Numbered from the stretch's first letter, positions 1 through 10,689 are shown. The stretch: 64,000 nt of DNA from Clarkia xantiana subsp. parviflora (GCA_036873135.1 JAPTYO010000011.1:9384747-9448746); one strand, 5' to 3'. Notes: generated by a model from the sequence alone, not told the origin. A program made the numbers and translations.

Positions 1-339
1 TAGGCTAGGTCCTGCTAGGTCAATTGGGTTCAATGTTTAAATTGGAATTGATTTTGAAGTTTTGGGACTAAATTAAACAAATTAAAAGTTAGGAATATAT
101 TTGAGGGACTAAATTGAATAAAATCGAAAGTTAGGGTCGGTCACGTGACTTGCCCATGTCATTTAACGGAAAAAACTAACGGATGTACCATAAACCACAT
201 TTTTTCAAACGTTTGGTACCAAAAGTATACAAAACCAAACATCCGGTACTAAAAGCCACATTCGGCCAAACATGTGGTATGAAAAGAACCTTTAACCCTT
301 AATAATTTCATGTCCCTTTTCTTTTGTTAGAATAGACAG
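1..339. other. AT-rich DNA, no gene seen
   Basis: No coding region longer than a few dozen codons and no element ends are visible. The text 'gggactaaatt' recurs with small changes, and the stretch looks like worn transposon-derived spacer, but no terminus or TSD supports naming a family. Confidence 0.4.
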
Positions 340-615
340 AAATGTCACGTGCCAACCAGTAACCACGTGTTCATATAATTTTATCCTAAATTTTATCTCA
401 CAACTAATTTAGTTCCTACAATTTCAGAAAAAAAAAAATGACACTAACCATAACTCAATTAGGGCCATACTCAAGCCAAACGAGCTATGGCTCCCCCGAT
501 TGAGTCATGGTTAATGTTAAGTTTTTTTCCTTTTTCTAAAATTTTTGTGATTAAATTAGTTGTTAGATAACTTTAGGATGCAATTGATAGAGGCACATGA
601 GTGACACACAACATT
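340..615. repeat. Imperfect fold-back (MITE-like) sequence
   Basis: The two halves are imperfect inverted repeats. The left arm reads GTCACGTGCC, then ATCCTAAATTTTATCT, then CAACTAATTTAG, then TAACCATAACTCAATTA. The right arm gives the same blocks in reverse complement and reverse order (TTGAGTCATGGTTA near 505, CTAATTT/TTAGTTG near 556, AGGATG near 576, GGCACATGAGTGAC near 592). The loop is around 475-482. No transposase is present and no clear TSD was found, so the superfamily is unknown. A CACGTG core (around 364-369) lies in the left arm. Confidence 0.55.
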
Positions 616-933
616 TCGATCCATTTGGACAGAAAAATGGATGAAAAAAAATATTAATGAACGATTTGTATACCTAGGATACCAAATATTAATTAAAAAA
701 AATCAAGGTACTAAATAACAACATAGTTAACTTATAGTTGAGAGTTGAGACTCATTTTAGGTTCTAAAAAATAATCAAATTTATATTTTTCTCATTTATT
801 TAGTATAGACATACTAATTTAACAAAATTTAATTTTCTCTTTAGTAAACTAAGTAATTAAAGAAACTCTAAGTTTGACAAGAAAAAATTGTTTATACATG
901 CTAAGTTTTATCTCAATGAGTCTCCAAGTATTG
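616..933. other. AT-rich spacer
   Basis: Nothing recognisable was found between the fold-back sequence and the CACTA element. The last three bases before the element (934-936, ACT) are one copy of its target-site duplication. Confidence 0.4.
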
Positions 934-959
934 ACTCACTACGGGAGATACTGCAGATA

Positions 960-1235
960 CCGGCTCCACCGGACGGCCCTTGCACTTTTGAGCCGTGAAA
1001 ATTTAAATAAATAAAGAGTTAACGGCTGCATTTAAATCGAGCCGTCCCCTTTCTTTATTCCCGGCTCAAAAGTAGAGCCGTGACAGTCACTTTTCTTTCC
1101 TGGCTCTAAAATTAGAGCTGTTAGTATTATTTTTTATTTTATGGCTCAATATTAGAGCCGTGAGTAATTTTTTTTTGTTGCGGCTCAATATTAGAGCCGT
1201 GAGTATTATATTTTTTTACGGTTCAATTTTTTTTT
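960..1235. repeat. Left subterminal repeat cluster of the CACTA element
   Basis: Short palindromic units of the form CGGCTC-spacer-GAGCCG occur at least six times, with 8-12 base AT-rich spacers such as AATATTA. In this superfamily, subterminal repeats bind the transposase accessory protein; that role is inferred from the family. Each unit can also form a small hairpin. Confidence 0.75.
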
Positions 1236-1680
1236 TTTTACAGCTACATCGTTTTTAGAGAAACCCTTATTCACGTCGTTTTTGGTAACCGTCGTCGTTT
1301 GGCAACCCTTCTTCTCCCTCCATTCTTTTTCGCCTGTTCCTCTTCTTTTCCTGGCGCTTTGGCACACCTTCTTCTTCTCAATCGATCTGGATTTGTTTAA
1401 TCAGGTTTGTCCTCCCTTTAGTCTAATTTTTCAAAGAATCAACGCTCTCATAACCCCTAATTTCGCCAGCAGCATCACAATCAACAATTTCTGCCACTAT
1501 TATAAACCCTAATTTTGCAAGGAGCGAGCATCAATCTACAATCTCAAGGTATTCATTATTTTAACCTTGTAGTCGTTTTCAGAAACCATAGTCTTTTAGG
1601 AATTTTACGGATTTGTTAGCTAGGGAAGGAATCAAAATACTAGACTAACGAGTTTTAGGGATTTTTTTTGCTATTTCCAG

Positions 1681-1802
1681 TGGTGGAGAGAGTATGGAGT
1701 GGATGATGTAAGCATCAAGATACTCTTCTGTGGCATATGCCATACCGATCTCCACTTCGCCAAGAACAACTGGGGTATCACTATGTACCCTGTCGTCCCC
1801 GG
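1681..1802 (+). pseudogene. Captured exon of a cinnamyl/mannitol-alcohol-dehydrogenase-like gene
   Basis: One frame encodes YGVDDVSIKILFCGICHTDL followed by HFAKNNWGITMYPVVPG. This is the zinc-dependent alcohol dehydrogenase (CAD family) segment with the catalytic-zinc cysteine in CGICHTDLH and the conserved YP-VPG turn. The block starts after an AG acceptor (..TTTCCAG, ending 1680) and stops at a GTAAGT donor right after the VPG codons, where plant CAD genes are known to have an intron. Only this exon is present: the nucleotide-binding domain and the rest are missing. It is therefore a fragment copied at the DNA level into the CACTA element, not a working enzyme. Residual identity looks high, so capture may be fairly recent. 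Confidence 0.8.
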
Positions 1803-1949
1803 GTAAGTTAGTTTTAGTATCTAACTTAAAAATCTAAACTAGTAAACTTTATTATATCTAATTAATTTATAGTGGGAGCACTGCAGGCACTAGATTACTG
1901 GGGTGGTGGTGAAGACTGGTTTGGGTCCTAGTGCTGGAGGCAGCTGTGA

Positions 1950-2021
1950 TTGATCCCTGAGGTCTTGGGGAAGCTCAATGGATTGATGGTCTTGAATTCG
2001 TCTCACAATCAGTTGGAGGTG
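1950..2021 (+). pseudogene. Possible leucine-rich-repeat fragment
   Basis: The frame reads LIPEVLGKLNGLMVLNSSHN followed by QLEV. This resembles one plant extracellular LRR unit (IPxxLGxLxxLxxLxLSxNxLxG) of receptor-like proteins. It is short, has stop codons just upstream and lies between the CAD-like exon and the next exon-like block. It could be a second captured gene fragment, or chance similarity to a degenerate motif. Confidence 0.4.
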
Positions 2022-2405
2022 TGTTTTCAGTTAACTTATTTAGTCTCAGTTCGATGGTGATGTTCTATCGTTCACATGTTATTGCACATCGTGTGTTTAT
2101 GTCCGGTATTTGGTTGATTCTGGTGATGCATGTGAATTATGGGCAGAACATTTGATGTTTGTATTCATTCAGCAATTTATAACATTAGCAAGTGATAAAT
2201 AAGCTATGATTCAGATCAAATTTTTTGTCTCATGTTGCGGCTCATCGAAAACTCAAATTTCTTGGTAATCTTTCTTTTTTCGAGTGTTGCTTTTTTTCAT
2301 TCATTGGACTATACAAGCAGCTTTCTTCATCATTGGAAGATAAATGAGTCTATCTTATCAATATCTTTATTAATGTCTCTTGTTGCTAAATAAATTCCCC
2401 CATAG

Positions 2406-2859
2406 GTATGGTTATAACAACCTGACTTGGTCAAAACTTGAACTTGAGGTGCAGGCACATGAAAACAAAAAGCTCCGATACGGAAGGGTTACAACAGCAG
2501 AGATGGTTCAAGAAGTTCAGAAGTTATTTTCTGCAGCAAGGCTTAACGTGGATGCAGAGAAGCAGTCTTTGCTCGAAAATACATTGTCCTTGCAGGAAAA
2601 ATCTGGAGTCATCTCAAGCAGCTCTTAGGCTTGAACAGGTTCGTAAATCATAAACAACTTATTAAATGTCGTTAAATTAGACCGAGTTTAGATTTGTATG
2701 AGAAGCATAAAAATGATGTTATCTGTGGAGATTTAGCATTTAAAAAAAATGATTTCCTTTAAAACAATGTCTCTTATGCACTATTGTTGATGTTTTTATC
2801 AGATGCACTTTGACCATGTATATGGAGCTTACTTTGATTATGGAAATCATATAGAGAAG
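2406..2859 (+). pseudogene. Exon-like blocks of an unrecognised captured gene
   Basis: Two blocks are bounded by splice-like signals: 2406-2638 (acceptor ..CCATAG, donor GT after CTTGAACAG) and 2803-2859 (acceptor TTATCAG, donor GTATGA). The first encodes a charged, helix-prone segment (KKLRYGRVTTAEMVQEVQKL, then FSAARLNVDAEKQSLLENTL), with a frame change near its end that gives AALRLEQ. The second reads MHFDHVYGAYFDYGNHIEK. I do not recognise the protein. The helix-prone, Gln/Glu/Lys-rich composition suggests a coiled-coil part. It sits inside the CACTA element, so it is more likely cargo than a host gene. Confidence 0.45.
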
Positions 2860-3199
2860 GTATGATGTCTATCTATGTCTGTGTATTCTTGATTTTGTCA
2901 TGCAAAGTGGTTATTTTTCTCACTGTATGCTGTTAGAAGCAGAATGGTGTCTGCCTCATTTACTGTGAATGTGTCTTTTTTTTTTTTTTTTTTCAAATAT
3001 GTAACAATAGTTTGTTGTATGATTGAGTTTGAAATAACTTTGACTAAGCTTTGATTGTTGTTATATGATTGGGTTCTGTAAATAATGTGTGTTACATTGT
3101 TGTTATATGATTGGGTTCTGTAAAGAATTTGTTTTTGTGAAAAGTATATATACAAAGCAAGCAGCATGTATTTCTATATTTTTTTTTTAATTTAAAGAA

Positions 3200-3445
3200 T
3201 AATGTTACGGCTCAATAAAAAAGCCACTATAAATTTATTGCGGCTCAATAAAAGAGCCGCAAGGAAATTAATTGCGGCTCTTTTATCGAGCCGCAGGAAA
3301 TTAATTGCGGCTCAAATATTGAGCCGTAAGAAAATTAATTGCGGCTCTCCCAAAAGAGCCGTAGTATTTCTCCCGACTCTTCATTTAGTGGCTCTACTAT
3401 GATTGAGCCGTTAAGTTTTGCTGGCTTATTTTTTTAGCCGCTATC
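3200..3445. repeat. Right subterminal repeat cluster of the CACTA element
   Basis: Six or more CGGCTC...GAGCCG palindromes with spacers such as AATAAAA, TTTTATC and AAATATT mirror the left cluster. Together with the inverted termini they define the cis-acting ends of the element. Confidence 0.75.
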
Positions 3446-3489
3446 TATTATATTTGAAGCCCTTAACACAATTGTCTCCTGTAGTGACT

Positions 3490-4579
3490 ATGCGACTTTA
3501 GAGTATATCTCATCAATTTGGAAATTACATTGATAATATGCGTTATGATGAGAGATATGACTAGAGAAGTTTAGTAAACTTTTATAGAGCTTATTGAGAT
3601 AGAAAACATATCGTTTTGCGCAAATTTATTCGTTTCAGAATATATATTTGACTCTTCTGGTGGTGACAATAAGTGTGGAAATAGTTTTTCAGTAATAATT
3701 TATGTGAACAATAAAGTGTGACATCACCGGTTAGGACTTTTAAATAATTGTTTAATCACGTACATAGAGCGGCATATATAGTCGAAGATTGCTATTGATG
3801 TTATTATCTATGGATTTCAAAATCTGAAATCTCTAAGAGCACACTTGTAAATTTTAGTTAGCTCTATTTTGCTAAAGTATGAATTCTAATTACTCTACAC
3901 TAATACACTAATGACAGTTATATGTATATTTTTTATATAGCGGACCCTATTGTAAAATTTCACGTACGTTTTGCATACAAGTAAACTATTACAGTCAGAA
4001 TTTTACTTGTATTGTATACCTTTTGTACGTTTGCATCAATAAATCTCTAGTTTTCACTAGTTTATCCTGATCCACCACTGATCAAGAATTATCCTTTTAA
4101 TAATTGGATGGAACTAATTTATCATTTATTTATAAAACCTATATAAATTCATGAAATTCTATTAACTTATTACTAAACACGCGTAAGATAGAGTTCACAG
4201 TTTTGAAAGATTGTAATGGGTGATAAATGTGGGTTAGGAAGAGTAGGGTCCAAAGATGATAATGGTTCCGCTACCAACTAGCTAGACTTAAAGTTTTCTT
4301 TGGATGTATCTGACAAAGAGTATGGCAATGGTGAACTCAATTCATGAAAATACGATGTAACGTTCCCTTAGTTAGATGTCTCAAATTTATAGTATTTTCG
4401 AAACTTGAAAATAAGAAAATATTTATAGGCTGCATTATATCTTATAAACTCACTCGATATAAGTTCTAATTATTTAAGGTCTAACACATAAATACTCGTT
4501 GAAAACTTAATAATATTTTGTTAATTTAGTGGATCCCAAGTTTCTATCAACTATCCAAAAAAAGTTCACATCATCCTTG
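3490..4579. other. AT-rich intergenic DNA, nothing recognised
   Basis: No open frame over 60 codons, no element ends and no RNA gene were found in this 1.1 kb. It separates the CACTA element from the poly(A) end of the LINE. Confidence 0.4.
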
Positions 4580-4641
4580 TTTTTTTTTTGCCAACGGAAA
4601 ACTTTATTGATCAAGCAAATAAACATCAATTCAGAGCATAA

Positions 4642-5110
4642 TCAAACAACATAATAGACATAAGAGAAGATGGGGTAATGAATCTCAATATAGATGACAC
4701 ATCTCCTTCCTGGATTGAATAGCAATCCAATTTGCGTATCGATTTGCACTTCAACTAATGAACTTCCAATAAATCTTCGGGAAATGATTTTCTCTTTGTT
4801 GAATGGAACTAATGATGTTGGCAAGATTCCAATCAATTGTAGTCTCCCTCGAATTTGGCGAATGATGTACACTGCATCCGATTCAATGACTACTTTCTCC
4901 CATCGATGAAAAACGGCCAACTCCACCGTTTGTAATATGACCATAGCTCCAACATATGTTGCAATAATATCTTGGAATGAGGAATGGCGTCCTACAATGA
5001 TCCTACACTCACTATCTCAAGCAATAACATCGGTTCCACCTCGTCCTGTTCCCTGCAACAAAGAGCCATCACAACAAATCGATATGATGTCACCCGGTGG
5101 GCGAATCCAT
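4642..5110 (-). pseudogene. LINE RNase H-like (RVT_3) domain fragment
   Basis: The first part reads ISICCDGSLLQGTGRGGTDV, with the D-G-S and G-x-G-G pattern of the plant LINE RNase H-like domain. After a frameshift the next piece carries WEKVVIESDAVYIIRQIRG, the second acidic strand (V-x-E-S-D-A). The last catalytic part is degraded. In intact elements the domain would remove the RNA template during reverse transcription; this copy cannot. Confidence 0.65.
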
Positions 5111-5185
5111 AAATGATTCGCAGCTCCATGACGTAGTTTCCCGTCCTTCTCTGTCCAGCGATCTCGAGCACTCCACAATTCCGCA

Positions 5186-5524
5186 CTAAAACATTGAATA
5201 TGATTCACCACTATCATTGGATTTGGAACGTCTCTTTTGTAAATTACTCAACATATTTCCTTCCAAATATTCCACGCCCTGACCTCCATTTGAAGTTTTA
5301 AAAAAGCTCCAAATCAGCCCCACGTTCCTCGTTGAGTCTCGTTTCCTCCACAAAATTGGGCCAAGTCGGCACACTTCCATATTGCCAACGAATACCCATT
5401 CCACAAAAAAAACGGTATTAGTCCAATGACAATGCAAAAATACATGATCCGCCGTCTCCGTTCCATTAAAAATAGGACACTTAGAGGATAAATCAATCCC
5501 CCTTCGGTTCAACTCATCAAACAT
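5186..5524 (-). pseudogene. LINE zinc-binding (zf-RVT) domain fragment
   Basis: The translated segment MFDELNRRGIDLSSKCPIFN followed by GTETADHVFLHCHWTNTVF matches the zinc-binding domain found after the RT of plant LINEs: a Cys in SSKCPIFN, then the D-H-V-F-x-H-C-x-x pair that binds the metal. Upstream, the minus-strand text contains a KHFLWK-like stretch typical of the same domain, in a shifted frame. It lies between the RT tail and the RNase H-like part, in the expected order. Confidence 0.7.
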
Positions 5525-6567
5525 GGGTAGGGCTCTTACGCAACTTTTCCAAAGAAAATGTTTTACCTTTGGCGCGGCATTACCCTTCCAAATATATCAC
5601 TAAATTGCAAACAAAAATGATATTTAATTGGTGGGGCTCGTTAATTGCAGGGTTGGGGCTGCTTCACGAAGTGAACGGTACACGAGGCTCGGCTTCGCTT
5701 TAACCGTTCTCGAGGTTGGCCACACATTTCTGTCCGGCCCTCCCTCACATTGAGTTCGGATTGCTCGAATCATTACTTGCTCGGCTTGAGAAATCATTGG
5801 CTCAATTGGAGTGAGGTCTCAATGTCTTTCTGGTGGACGTAGGAGATGCGAAACTCGCATATCTAAAACCACCTGGGCTGCATTTTCGGACCCAAGTCGG
5901 TAATGATCAATACCGGTTAATGACGCATCATGAAACACCCGAATTGGTTCTCCATTTCCAATTCACCAAAGCCCGCCTTGGATAAGTGTGTCCCGTCTCT
6001 CAAGTATACTCGACCAAGCCCAAGAATCTCGACCACCTTTCAACCTCTCCAAAAAGTCGGTATGTGGGAAGTAGATGCCCTTTAAGAGAGTCTGTCCCAA
6101 AAAGCGTCGGGATTCGAGTGCAAATGCCACACCGTCTTGGTAAGCATTGCAAGATTAAAGGTTTTCATGTCCCTAAATCCCATGCCACCATCTTCATTTG
6201 ATCGCTTCCAATGCATCTTTCTCTAATATCCCTTCTTTCCCCATCAAAATCGAGTTATTGACTTGTCACCAAATAACACCAATTCTCGGGGAACTTACAA
6301 AGAGCCATCAAGTATGTTGAGATTGCCGTTATAATCGCTTTTATTTGGACCTCCTTACCTGTTGTATTAAGGAAGAGATTCTTCCAACCATGAATTTTAT
6401 TTGTTATACGATCATTGAGAAAACTCAATGCTTCTCTCTTGGACCGACCCTAAATAGTTGGGAATCCCAAGTATTTCCCCGCATCCTCGCCCGCCTTAAT
6501 TCCCAAGATGGCTTCAACAGTTTGCTTCGTAGCTTGATCCACATTCACCCCAAAATAGATGCATGAT

Positions 6568-7003
6568 TCACTCCAATACATAAATAAATACCAAATCACT
6601 ATATAAAGTTTATTTTAAAAAACAGTTATTCAAAACACGCTAATATTCAAATAACTAAAAAAAAAAACTTTTTAGAAACATTATGTCAAGTAAACTCTCT
6701 ATAATAAATGTCATATCATACATTCGGAGATGTAAGAAGGTGACGAGGCGGTGAAACAAATTGAGTCCGTCGGAAGCATGCGGATGCACGTCGAATGTGA
6801 AGTGGGATAGTGGATTCATGGCCAGCATACAGTTTGATGCGTATAATTTTGAGGTAAATATATTATTAATTATAATTATGGTATTTCATTTTAGAATAAA
6901 AAAAATCTCATACTTTTTTAAAAATAAATTTATAGAGTTTGTGTAATAATCACCGTTTTTTTAGTTTCACACTATTTTTATTTTTTATAACAAAAAATAT
7001 TTA
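6568..7003. repeat. Dispersed repeat R, copy 1
   Basis: This stretch closely matches two pieces elsewhere in the window. 6575 to about 6720 matches about 28695 to about 28833, sharing ATAAATACCAAATCACTATA. About 6725-6990 matches about 37199-37450, sharing GATGTAAGAAGGTGAC and GAAGTGGGATAGTGGATTCA. Copy 1 is continuous; copy 2 is interrupted by plastid-like DNA and a Tat retrotransposon. A weak coding look (DSGFMASIQFDAYNFEV, then a GT donor-like site) hints at an old gene or element fragment, but I cannot name it. Confidence 0.65.
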
Positions 7004-7724
7004 AGTCGGTAATGATCAATACCGGGTACCGACGCATCATGAAACACCCGAATTGGTTCTCCATTTACAATTCGCCAAAGCCAGCCTTGGATAAGTGTGT
7101 CCCGTCCCTCAAGTATACTCGACCAAGCCCAAGAAGCTCGACCACCTTTCAACTCCTCCAAAAAGTCGGTATGTGGGAAGTAGAAGCCCTTTAAGAGCTT
7201 CTCCCAAAAAGTGTCGGGATTTGAGTGCAAACGCCACGCCGTCTTAGTGAGCATTGCCAGATTAAAAGTTTGTGTGTCCCTAAATCCCATGCCATCGTCT
7301 TCATTTGACCGCTTTTTATGCATCTTTCTCTCATCTCCCTTTTTCCCCTACCAAAATCGAGTGATTGACTTGTCACCGAATCACACCAATTCTTGGGGAA
7401 CTTACAAAGAGCCATCAATTATGTTAAGATCTTCGTTATAACTCTTTTAATTTGGACCTCCTTACCCGTTGTATTAAGGAAGAGATGCTTCCAACCATGA
7501 ATTTTATTTGTGATACGATCCTTGAGAAAACTCAGTGCTTCTCTCTTGTACCGACCCCAAATAGTTGGGAGTCCCAAGATTTTCCCCGCATCCTTGACCG
7601 CCTTAATTCCCAAGATGGCTTCAACACTTTGCTTAATAGCTTGATCCACATTCACCCCAAAATAGATGATGGACTTACTCAAATTGATGTTTTGTCTCGA
7701 GGCTTGGCTATACGCCTCAAAGAT
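7004..7724 (-). mobile_element. LINE B, downstream part (RT C-terminal region)
   Basis: The minus-strand frames give a typical plant LINE segment downstream of the RT catalytic motifs: SKSIIYFGVNVDQ, then ILGLPTIWGRYKREALSFLK, ITNKIHGWKHLFLNTTGKEV, and further on GMGFRDTQTFNLAMLTKTAW. The break at 7724 is where the CRM-like gypsy element inserted. The frame resumes across it at 25698, and the flanking pentamers AAGAT and AAGAC are the nearly matching TSD. The 3' part of this LINE beyond 7004 is missing; instead repeat R follows directly. Confidence 0.85.
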
Positions 7725-8145
7725 TGATGCATCATGATGGTGGGATAGGAGCGCAGAAATCGTTGATTCTATGAATACCCGAAATCAAACGCAGGATTGA
7801 GGGAAAAACCTCGATTTTCTGATTTATCAATAACTGAATGTAAAATTCGGCCAACAATATCTTAAATAGAAAACCCTACACTATGAAATAACCCAAAATA
7901 ACGAACAAGTCCCGAATAAATTGAAAACTATTAAAAAAGAGACCCGAAATAACATAAAAATGCGATTTTGACCCCTCAGATGATGGAATTTGGCCAAAAA
8001 GCAGTGCAGTTCACAATGAGTGATTTTGGACCGGAACGCTGTTTCGCCCGAAAAACACTATTCACGCGCCAAAATCAAAACGTTCGCCAGAAAAATACTA
8101 TTCAAGGCCAAAAATCTTCGAAACTACTCGGTTCCGCCTGCATCA
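7725..8145 (-). repeat. 3' LTR of the CRM-like gypsy element
   Basis: 421 bp, TGATGC at the low-coordinate end and GCATCA at the high end. It pairs with 25274-25697. The purine tract on its inner side (minus strand CCGGAGGGAA, 8146-8155) fits a polypurine tract. The integrase-tail frame enters this LTR. Confidence 0.88.
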
Positions 8146-9920
8146 TTCCCTCCGGGGTAGACAAGATTTGTCCTCGAATCTAGATTCGGATCCTCGTCGG
8201 AAGGATCATCGCCAGTAAACGGGATAAGGTGCTTCACGTTGAACACATCAGAGGTGTGGATATGTCCGGGTAGTTGAAGACGGTAAGCATTAGGATTTAT
8301 CTTCTCGACAATCTCCACGGGACCAATCTTTTTTGCTGCCAACGTATTATACCCATGAGTAGGAAAGCGATCCTTGGTAAGAATAGCCCACACAATATCG
8401 CCAACTTCAAACTCTACCGCTCGCCGTTTCAGATCAGCGTGTGCTTTGTATTGGGCAGTATGGGTGGTCAGTTGGGTATGGGTCGCCTGATGGACCTGAT
8501 GAAGCTGTGATATGAAATCCTCGGTTGTGGCATGAGCACGGACCTTGCTAGGCAATGTGAGCAGGTCAAGCGGACCACTAGGGGAGAGGTCATATACCAC
8601 ATGAAAGGGACTGAAACCTGTTCTACGGTTAACAACATGATTGTGCGCAAATTCTGCTTGGGACAACTTTAGATCCCACGACTTCATATGGTCACCAACC
8701 AAGCTGCGCAAAAGATTGCCAAGAGAGCGGTTTACCACCTCAGTTTGCCCATATGTTTAAGGATGATAAGCACTAATGAAGTTTAGATGGGTGTTGACCA
8801 AGCGCCATAAGCTCCTCCAAAAGTGGCTCAGAAAATGAGTGTCTCTTTCTGAAACAATAGACGCGGGAAGGCCATGCAGCCGATAGACATCACGAAAATA
8901 CAGCTGAGCGACATTTATGTCATCCGCCGTGCACTTGCACGGAATAAAATGGGCCATCTTCTAAAAACAATCGACCACGACATAAATAGAGTCATTCCCG
9001 CGCTAAGTACGGGGAAGACCAAAGACAAAGTCCACGCTAACATCAGACCACGGTTGCGTCGGAATGGGTAGCGGCATATATAATCCAACATTAGTTGAGG
9101 CCCCTTTTGTTAGTTGGCAAATATGACAGCGAGCCACGAACTTAGCTACTTCTCTCCTCATCGATGGCCAGTAATAAGAGGCAGAAACAAGCTGGAGAGT
9201 ACGATCACGTCCCACGTGACCCTCATTATGTAGCTCTTGGATAATCTTCTCACGGAGGCTGCAATTAGGAATGCATAATTGGGTGCCACGAAAGATAAAC
9301 CCATCCTTCATAATAAAATCAATATGCCCTCCTGCCTGAATCTTTGCAATCACGCCGGAAAAGAAAGGATCATCGACATATAATTCAGCGAATGATTCAA
9401 AACAGGGTACCTGAAGGCGCATTTCAGCAAGGAGACCGTGACGCCGACTCAGAGCATCAGCCACACGATTAGCGACCCCCGCCTTGTGTTTAATCAAAAA
9501 AGTGAACTGCTGCAGATAAGAAAGCCAAGAGGCGTGTCAATGAGAGACCTTATCCTGACTGCCGAGGTGCTTGAGGGAGTCGTGGTCAGTGTAAAGAACA
9601 AACTCCTGCTGAAAAAGATAGTGGCGCGAATGCTTCACTGCTTGGACAAAGGCATAAAACTCCATATCATAAGTGCTGAAACGAAGCTTAGCACCAGACA
9701 GTTTCTCGCTAAAATAAGCCATAGGGCGACCGGCTTGACTAAGTACATCGCCAATACCAGTCTTGGAGGCATCACAGTGAAGTTCAAACGGTTGGGAAAA
9801 ATCTGGGAGCACCAATATGGGGGCAGAGGTTAATTTTCGTTTTACCTCAAGGAACGTCGTGTCAGCCTTAGGAATCCAGTGAAACTTCGTGCCTTTTATA
9901 CAATCCGTGATAAGAGCCAT
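8124..9920 (-). pseudogene. gypsy RNase H, integrase and C-terminal tail (broken)
   Basis: From 9920 down: the RNase H part with FELHCDASKTGIGDVLSQ and the YTDHDSLKHL strand; the integrase zinc finger (LHNEGHVGRDRT ... FVARCHICQ); the core with WSDVSVDFVFGLPRT, then [12 protein letters not shown]; and the tail VGDIVWAILTKDRFPTHGYN, ending in FNVKHLIPFTGDDPSDEDPN. At least two stops interrupt the core: one near 8960 before KMAHFIPCK and one near 8757, where AYHP is followed by TAA, which looks like a Gln-codon change. The final residues are encoded inside the 3' LTR. The normal role is cDNA integration; this copy is dead. Confidence 0.88.
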
Positions 9921-10089
9921 AATACCGCTGAAATGGGGTATAAAGCGTCGATAAAAATGACGCTAAACCGTGAAAGCTACGCACCTCTGTGATTGACGTG
10001 GGTTACGTCCACTGCTCAATAGCACTAATTTTGCTCGGATCAGCACGGAGCCCTTCGCTAGAGATGACATACCCCCAAAAAGTTGGTTG

Positions 10090-10688
10090 TGTAAGCATAT
10101 GGTGATGGGTGCCGTAAATGGAAGCCTATTATATGTATATGTTACCTAAGTTAATTGGGTACATGTCACATTAGAACATTGGGACAGACCCAAATCCCAA
10201 TTGACATGAGAGGCCCAAAATTGGGCCTCCCTTATACATAGGCCGACCGAATTGTTAGTGAGGGGTAAAGTGGATTTTTATCCACTTTACTCCTCCTATA
10301 TATATGGGGTGTTAGGGGTTTTATTAGGTTAATCCTTAATTCCACCTTAGAGTGTTTTAGAGAGAAAAACCATCCCCCATAACACCCTAGTTCGGCCGAA
10401 CCACACATACACCAAGAGTGTGCCAATTTGCCTTCGAGCAAACACTCCGGAGATCTGTCCCTTTCCAAGAATCGATCTGAGGCTTTGCTATGAAGAATAT
10501 ACCACGTAGGGCTTCCTTCACAAGAACCCCTATGGGTGCTGACCGGAGGATCGTGAACTCCATGCTACAAGGATCTTGGGACTACAGACTACTGTTGAAG
10601 TTTGTGCAAATCTTCCGCTGCGTAATTTCGATTACTAGCATATACCATGGTTTTAGTTTCCGTAGTGATTACTCCCCGTAATCTAACA
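10090..10688 (+). repeat. 5' LTR of the Copia element
   Basis: 599 bp. It contains TATATATATGG around 10306-10316 as a possible promoter TATA region. The right end CTAACA is directly followed by G and the primer-binding site. Confidence 0.9.
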
Positions 10689-10689
10689 G

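Larger units (their letters stand above)
937..3486. mobile_element. Non-autonomous CACTA (En/Spm-type) element carrying plant exon fragments
   Basis: The left end is CACTACGGGAGA and the right end is TCTCCTGTAGTG, a nearly perfect inverted terminal repeat with the CACTA signature. The trinucleotide ACT flanks both sides (934-936 and 3487-3489), the 3-bp TSD expected for this superfamily. Both ends hold arrays of short subterminal repeats around CGGCTC and GAGCCG. No CACTA transposase (TNPA/TNPD-like) is seen in the 2.55 kb, so it would need a transposase in trans. The interior holds exon-like blocks with GT/AG borders, including part of a cinnamyl-alcohol-dehydrogenase-like gene, which makes it a gene-capturing CACTA. 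A related element lies at 58400-61536. Confidence 0.92.
4580..6562 (-). mobile_element. LINE (plant L1-like) remnant A, 5'-truncated, with poly(A) end
   Basis: On the minus strand this reads, from 6562 down: the C-terminal part of a LINE reverse transcriptase region (about 6562-5893), a zinc-binding RT-associated domain (about 5560-5300), then an RNase H-like domain (about 5100-4640). It ends in a ten-base poly(A) (4580-4589 on the minus strand) preceded by an AATAAA signal (4603-4608). Many stops and frameshifts make it inactive. Segment 5893-6562 is about 90% identical by eye to 7004-7665, so it is either a separate copy or a partial duplication of the neighbouring LINE. The endonuclease and RT catalytic core are absent. 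Confidence 0.8.
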
